The notes beneath the pieces are model-generated. The model saw only the letters and a program-made list of their open reading frames with translations. It had not been told where the DNA came from and made no database searches. Made by a program: the position numbers and the translations under genes. Positions 60,968 to 64,000 of a stretch of DNA of 64,000 nucleotides are shown piece by piece; position 1 is the stretch's first letter; every line of letters begins with the position of its first letter. Source of the DNA: Saccharothrix sp. ALI-22-I (GTDB lineage Bacteria; Actinomycetota; Actinomycetes; Mycobacteriales; Pseudonocardiaceae); the NCBI RefSeq assembly GCF_001984175.1, contig NZ_MTQP01000068.1, positions 806,001 to 870,000 on the forward strand, in the 5' to 3' direction.

Positions 60968-61726
60968 CTACAGCCGACTCTGGGCGTAGGCCGCGATCGC
61001 GTCGCGGACGTACTCGGCGAAGCCCTCGGCGTGCGCGTCGAACTGCGCCTTGAAGTCCGGCGAGTCGACGTACAGCTGACCGAGCCCGGTGTAGGACTCC
61101 CGGTTCGGCGTCCAACTCCGGCAGATCCACCGGTAGTGCCGGTCGGTTACGTCCAGCACACGCGGCGCGTCGACCGCGACACCGGCGTCGAACAGCTCGG
61201 CGTAGGCCTGGTAGATCGCCTGCCACTCCGCCATGAACCCGTCGGCGTCCGCCTTGGTCCAGTCGCGCATCCGGCGCTTGCTCTGGTCGATGTGCTCCTG
61301 CATGTGCTCGCCGTACCGCTCCACGAGTTCCGCCTCGTAGCGGGCCTGGCGGTCGGCGTCGAAGCCGTCGAACAGCTCTTCCATCTTCATGCGGCTACCC
61401 CCTTCCAGTTCCTCGATCGTCCGGGAGACGGTCTTGGCCAGGCTCGCCAGCCGCTCCTGCTCGGTGGCCAACCACCGCGCGTGGTTGCGCAGCACGTCGA
61501 CCGTCCGGTGCCGCCCGTCCAGGACCTCGGCGACGGTGTCGAGGCCGAGTCCCAGGTCGCGCAGCAGCAGGATCTGCTGGAGCCGGAGCAGCTGCTCGCG
61601 CTCGTAGTACCGGTAGCCGTTGCCGCCGATCCACGCCGGTTCGAGCAGACCGATCGCGTCGTAGTGCCGCAGCGTCCGCGAAGTCACCTTCGACATCCGC
61701 GCGACCTGTGCGATCGACCAGGCCAT
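60968..61726 (-). CDS. MerR-family TipA-like regulator
   Basis: 252 aa. N-terminal MerR winged HTH (SIAQVARMSKVTSRTLRHYD, GLLEPAWIGGNGYRYY) and a coiled-coil linker. Residues about 125-252 match the TipAS antibiotic-binding domain (EELFDGFDADRQARYEAE, QSKRRMRDWTKADADGF, YVDSPDFKAQFD). TipA proteins trap thiopeptide-like antibiotics and activate transcription. Its promoter has the MerR signature at 61754-61784. Confidence 0.9.
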   Translation of the reverse strand: MAWSIAQVARMSKVTSRTLRHYDAIGLLEPAWIGGNGYRYYEREQLLRLQQILLLRDLGLGLDTVAEVLDGRHRTVDVLRNHARWLATEQERLASLAKTVSRTIEELEGGSRMKMEELFDGFDADRQARYEAELVERYGEHMQEHIDQSKRRMRDWTKADADGFMAEWQAIYQAYAELFDAGVAVDAPRVLDVTDRHYRWICRSWTPNRESYTGLGQLYVDSPDFKAQFDAHAEGFAEYVRDAIAAYAQSRL

Positions 61727-61753
61727 GACCGTGCTCCCTCCCTGTCGTCGACC

Positions 61754-61784
61754 ACGCTAGAGGTTGACGTTGCGTCAACGTCAA
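61754..61784 (-). promoter_or_regulatory. MerR-type promoter with 19-bp spacer
   Basis: On the minus strand: TTGACG (61784-61779), a 19-bp spacer containing the palindrome GTTGACGCAACGTCAAC, and TAGCGT (61759-61754). Overlong spacer plus centred palindrome is the hallmark of promoters twisted open by MerR activators. Confidence 0.8.
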
Positions 61785-61798
61785 GCTGAGCCGGCAGG

Positions 61799-62347
61799 AT
61801 GGTGGGCGTGTGGACCATCGCTGGAACCCTGACCCCCGTGCCCGTGCTCGACCGGCTGGACCTGGTGGCGGAACCGGTCGCCGCCGCGCTCCGGTCGATG
61901 GCGGACGGCGCACGGGTCGCGGTCGCGGAGATCGACCCCGCGTTGGCGGACACGGCCGAGTTCTGCGCGCACTACGGCTCGCCGTTGGAGGCGTCGGCGA
62001 ACTGCGTCGTCGTCGCGGGCAAGCGCGGCGACACCATCCGGTACGCGGCGTGCGTCGTGCTGGCGACCACGCGGGCGGACGTGAACGGGGTCGTGCGGCG
62101 TCGGCTGGACGCGCGCAAGGCGTCGTTCGCGCCGATGGACGACGCGGTGTCGCTCAGCGGCATGGAGTACGGCGGCATCACGCCCGTGGGCCTGCCCGCC
62201 GACTGGCCCGTGCTGCTGTCCCCCGAGGCGGCGGCCGCGCCGGAGCTGGTGATCGGCAGCGGCATCCGTGGCAGCAAACTGCTGGTACCCGGCGAAGTGC
62301 TGGCAAAGCTGCCGGGCGCCGAAGTCGTGGAAGGCCTGGCCCGCTAG
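61799..62347 (+). CDS. YbaK/EbsC-family aminoacyl-tRNA deacylase
   Basis: 182 aa from ATG 61799. EIDPALADTAEFCAHYGS, SANCVVVAGKRGD, DARKASFAPMDDAV with the conserved Lys of the editing site, and GMEYGGITPVGLP. Trans-editing enzymes of this fold hydrolyse mischarged Ala- or Cys-tRNA(Pro). TAG stop interlocks with the stop of the convergent LOG gene (CTAG). Confidence 0.85.
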   Translation: MVGVWTIAGTLTPVPVLDRLDLVAEPVAAALRSMADGARVAVAEIDPALADTAEFCAHYGSPLEASANCVVVAGKRGDTIRYAACVVLATTRADVNGVVRRRLDARKASFAPMDDAVSLSGMEYGGITPVGLPADWPVLLSPEAAAAPELVIGSGIRGSKLLVPGEVLAKLPGAEVVEGLAR

Positions 62348-63417
62348 CCGACGCCCCGGTAGCCCCGCAGGAAGCTGACGGCCTCGTCGGTGTCGTCGGT
62401 GACCAGGATCCAGCGTTCGGCGTCCCGGCCTCGGGCCAGCTGTTGGACCAGCGGTGCGGCCGGTACCTCGTTCAGCCAGAAGTCCTTGCCCAGGAACACC
62501 ATCGGGGCGGCCGGGCCTACTGAGCCGTAGTGGTTCTGGCAGTAGTCCTGGAAGACTTCCTGGACGGTGCCGGCGCTGCCCGGCGTGTAGATGATGCCGC
62601 CGGTGGCGATGGTGAGCAGGCCGTCCTCGCGGACCGAGTTGGCGAAGTACTTGGCGTGCAGTTCGCACGCCGGGTTCGGCGGTTCGTGGCCGTAGAACCA
62701 GGTCGGGATGCCGACGGTGCGCGGCCGGTCGAACGTCGGCAGGTCGGTGGGGCAGGCGGCGATCCAGCGGCCGACCGACTCGGCGTCGGCGCCGAACTTC
62801 GGGGCCCTGGCCAGGTCTTTCAGGACCGAGTCGTCCACCCCGACCCGCACACCCAGCGGCACGGCCTCCATCACGCCCGGCCCGCCGCCGGTCAGCACGG
62901 TGAACCCGGCCTCGCCGAGCGCCGCACCCAGCTGCACGGCCCGCCGGTAGCCGTCCGTGTCACGTCCCAGCGCGTGCCCGCCCATCACCGCGACCGGCCG
63001 GTCCGGCAGCGCGTCCGCCAACGCCTCGGTGATCGCGTGGTCGTGCAGGCGTTCGGCCAGGGCGTGCAACGGGTCGGGGTTGTGGCCCTGCGCGCGGCTG
63101 TGCTGGTAGATCAGGGCGTCCGGGGTGTCGGCGTAGGAGACCGGGTCGGCCGGGTCGAACCCGGCGAACAGCTCGGCCGGCGTGTAGAGCCGCGACCGGT
63201 ACACGTCGTACGGCAGGTCCGGGATCGCCGGGAAGACCAGCGCACCGGCCGCCGCCGCACGCCGCTGGCCGACCGGTGAGAGCGTGCAGCCGAGGAACAG
63301 CGCGCCGTCCATCGGCACGCGCAGATCCTCTTCGCTCAGATCGAGCCCGACGAGCACGGCTCGCTTCAGATCATCCGCCGCGCGGACCTGGTCGAGGGCG
63401 GTGAACTCGGTGCGCAC
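62344..63417 (-). CDS. LOG-family (lysine-decarboxylase-like) protein
   Basis: 357 aa. The Rossmann core has PVAVMGGHALGRDTDGY, LTGGGPGVMEAVPLGV and PGSAGTVQEVFQDYCQN (variant of the PGGxGTxxE motif: GG is replaced by GS). It resembles cytokinin-activating LOG phosphoribohydrolases but is far longer. The first about 140 residues (RVPMDGALFLGCTLS, IYQHSRAQGHNPDPLHALAE) form an extra N-terminal domain. Role in plant-free bacteria unclear. Confidence 0.82.
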   Translation of the reverse strand: MRTEFTALDQVRAADDLKRAVLVGLDLSEEDLRVPMDGALFLGCTLSPVGQRRAAAAGALVFPAIPDLPYDVYRSRLYTPAELFAGFDPADPVSYADTPDALIYQHSRAQGHNPDPLHALAERLHDHAITEALADALPDRPVAVMGGHALGRDTDGYRRAVQLGAALGEAGFTVLTGGGPGVMEAVPLGVRVGVDDSVLKDLARAPKFGADAESVGRWIAACPTDLPTFDRPRTVGIPTWFYGHEPPNPACELHAKYFANSVREDGLLTIATGGIIYTPGSAGTVQEVFQDYCQNHYGSVGPAAPMVFLGKDFWLNEVPAAPLVQQLARGRDAERWILVTDDTDEAVSFLRGYRGVG

Positions 63418-63434
63418 CGGCGCAGCCTACGTTC

Positions 63435-63556
63435 TGAGCGTTGAACTCGGTGGTCCCGAACGTGGGACTCACGCGACCCGAACGTAGGACTCTCGCGAGC
63501 GTCCTACGTTCAGGTGCCGAGAGTCGAACACTCAGGACCGGTGAGTTCAACGCTCA
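63435..63556. repeat. 22-bp repeat array C (inverted symmetric)
   Basis: Left units at 63435 (TGAGCGTTGAACTC), 63457 (CGAACGTGGGACTC) and 63479 (CGAACGTAGGACTC). A centre flips to GTCCTACGTTC (63501-63511). The right end is GAGTTCAACGCTCA (63543-63556), an exact inverted complement of the left end (14 bp). GAACGTAGGAC (63480-63490) pairs exactly with 63501-63511. Lies upstream of the LOG start and downstream of purU. Confidence 0.9.
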
Positions 63557-63637
63557 GGACCGCGGGGGTCAGCTGAAGAAGAGGGATTCGGGCCGGCGAA
63601 ACGCCTGGTAAACGCCCAGAAGAGGCCTGGAAGAGGC

Positions 63638-64000
63638 CTAGAAGATGACGGTCTGGTTCCCGTGCACGAGCACCCGGTCTTCGAGGTGCCAGCGCAGGCC
63701 GCGGGCCAGCACGACCTTCTCGATGTCACGGCCCTTGCGCACCATGTCGTTGATCGAGTCGGTGTGGTCCACCCGGATCACGTCCTGCTCCACGATCGGG
63801 CCCTCGTCCAGGTCCGCGGTCACGTAGTGGCAGGTCGCGCCGACCAGCTTCACGCCCCGGCTGTGCGCCTGGTGGTACGGCCGCGCCCCGACGAACGACG
63901 GCAGGAAGCTGTGGTGGATGTTCAACGCCCGCCCGGCCCAGTCCGCGCACAACTCGGCGGGCAGGATCTGCATGAACCGCGCCAGCACCACCGCGTGCGG
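63638..64000 (-). CDS. purU: formyltetrahydrofolate deformylase PurU, C-terminal part
   Basis: Frame open from the right edge; 5' part missing. It reads [71 protein letters not shown] and ends [16 protein letters not shown]. These are the PurU hydrolase active-site segments (Asn-His-Asp triad). It makes formate and THF for purine synthesis. The remaining 60 bases to the array hold nothing else. Confidence 0.95.
   Translation of the reverse strand, partial: PHAVVLARFMQILPAELCADWAGRALNIHHSFLPSFVGARPYHQAHSRGVKLVGATCHYVTADLDEGPIVEQDVIRVDHTDSINDMVRKGRDIEKVVLARGLRWHLEDRVLVHGNQTVIF

Overview
High-GC actinobacterial chromosome, most likely family Pseudonocardiaceae (Saccharothrix, Lentzea or Actinosynnema type). 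The evidence is many GTG/TTG starts, ATGA/GTGA overlaps between genes, mycothiol synthase (mshD), GlnR, a type VII secretion (ESX) cargo cassette, an HbhA locus, tetracistronic pstSCAB with an 11-bp direct-repeat PHO box, and many lipoproteins and LCP-type wall enzymes. Most of the window is core chromosome. There is no integrase, transposase or prophage gene.

Layout. 1-2.7 kb: a partial alpha/beta hydrolase, glnR and mshD. 2.8-11.1 kb: the phosphate block, with PHO box-pstSCAB and, on the other strand, phoU with its own PHO box. A four-gene ESX cassette (WXG100-like, DUF3558 lipoprotein, PPE-like, EspG) sits between them. 11.1-17.6 kb: a 1201-aa LytR-CpsA-Psr protein with a huge disordered repeat region, a diguanylate cyclase, a lipoprotein and a tRNA-dihydrouridine synthase. 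17.7-22.6 kb: a rearranged patch with a membrane protein, a VapBC-like pair, a 132-bp duplicated piece of dus, GNAT, a Cu/Zn-SOD-like protein, an AMIN-like secreted protein and a decayed XRE-TPR regulator beside a NUDIX gene and tRNA-Lys. 22.8-31.2 kb: exonuclease III and a tightly coupled operon of NfeD-like protein, flotillin and a 1606-aa AAA ATPase. 31.3-36.6 kb: small secreted, transport and cold-shock genes and a tRNA-Glu/Asp/Phe cluster. 36.6-42 kb: PP2C-like phosphatase, an HTH/Clp-N pair, and a YczE/MocR pair. 42-51 kb: an ECF sigma/small protein/CHAT protease operon and a PadR/ABC/FtsX/FtsX operon. 51-64 kb: CGNR, DUF445, aminotransferase, a membrane NACHT NTPase, zf-TFIIB protein, isoaspartyl methyltransferase-like, the XRE-HbhA-DUF2516 locus, a DJ-1/PfpI protein, a TipA-like MerR, YbaK, a LOG-family protein and the C-terminus of PurU.

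The least explained signal is not a gene. Four intergenic sites (about 31.25, 51.5, 56.8 and 63.5 kb) carry degenerate repeats with a strict 22-bp period and cores such as GTTCAAC and GTTGGACAC. In the larger ones the units flip orientation in the middle, so each array is a long imperfect inverted repeat. Three lie between convergent genes and begin or end on the stop codons. I also flag a cluster of consecutive strong hairpins at 40.73-41.01 kb (possible structured RNA) and a 420-nt leader with two tiny ORFs upstream of the PfpI gene. The gene-level systems most worth testing are the flotillin-ATPase operon, the ECF-CHAT operon and the membrane NACHT protein. Functional statements rest on family recognition by eye. 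No database search was run.
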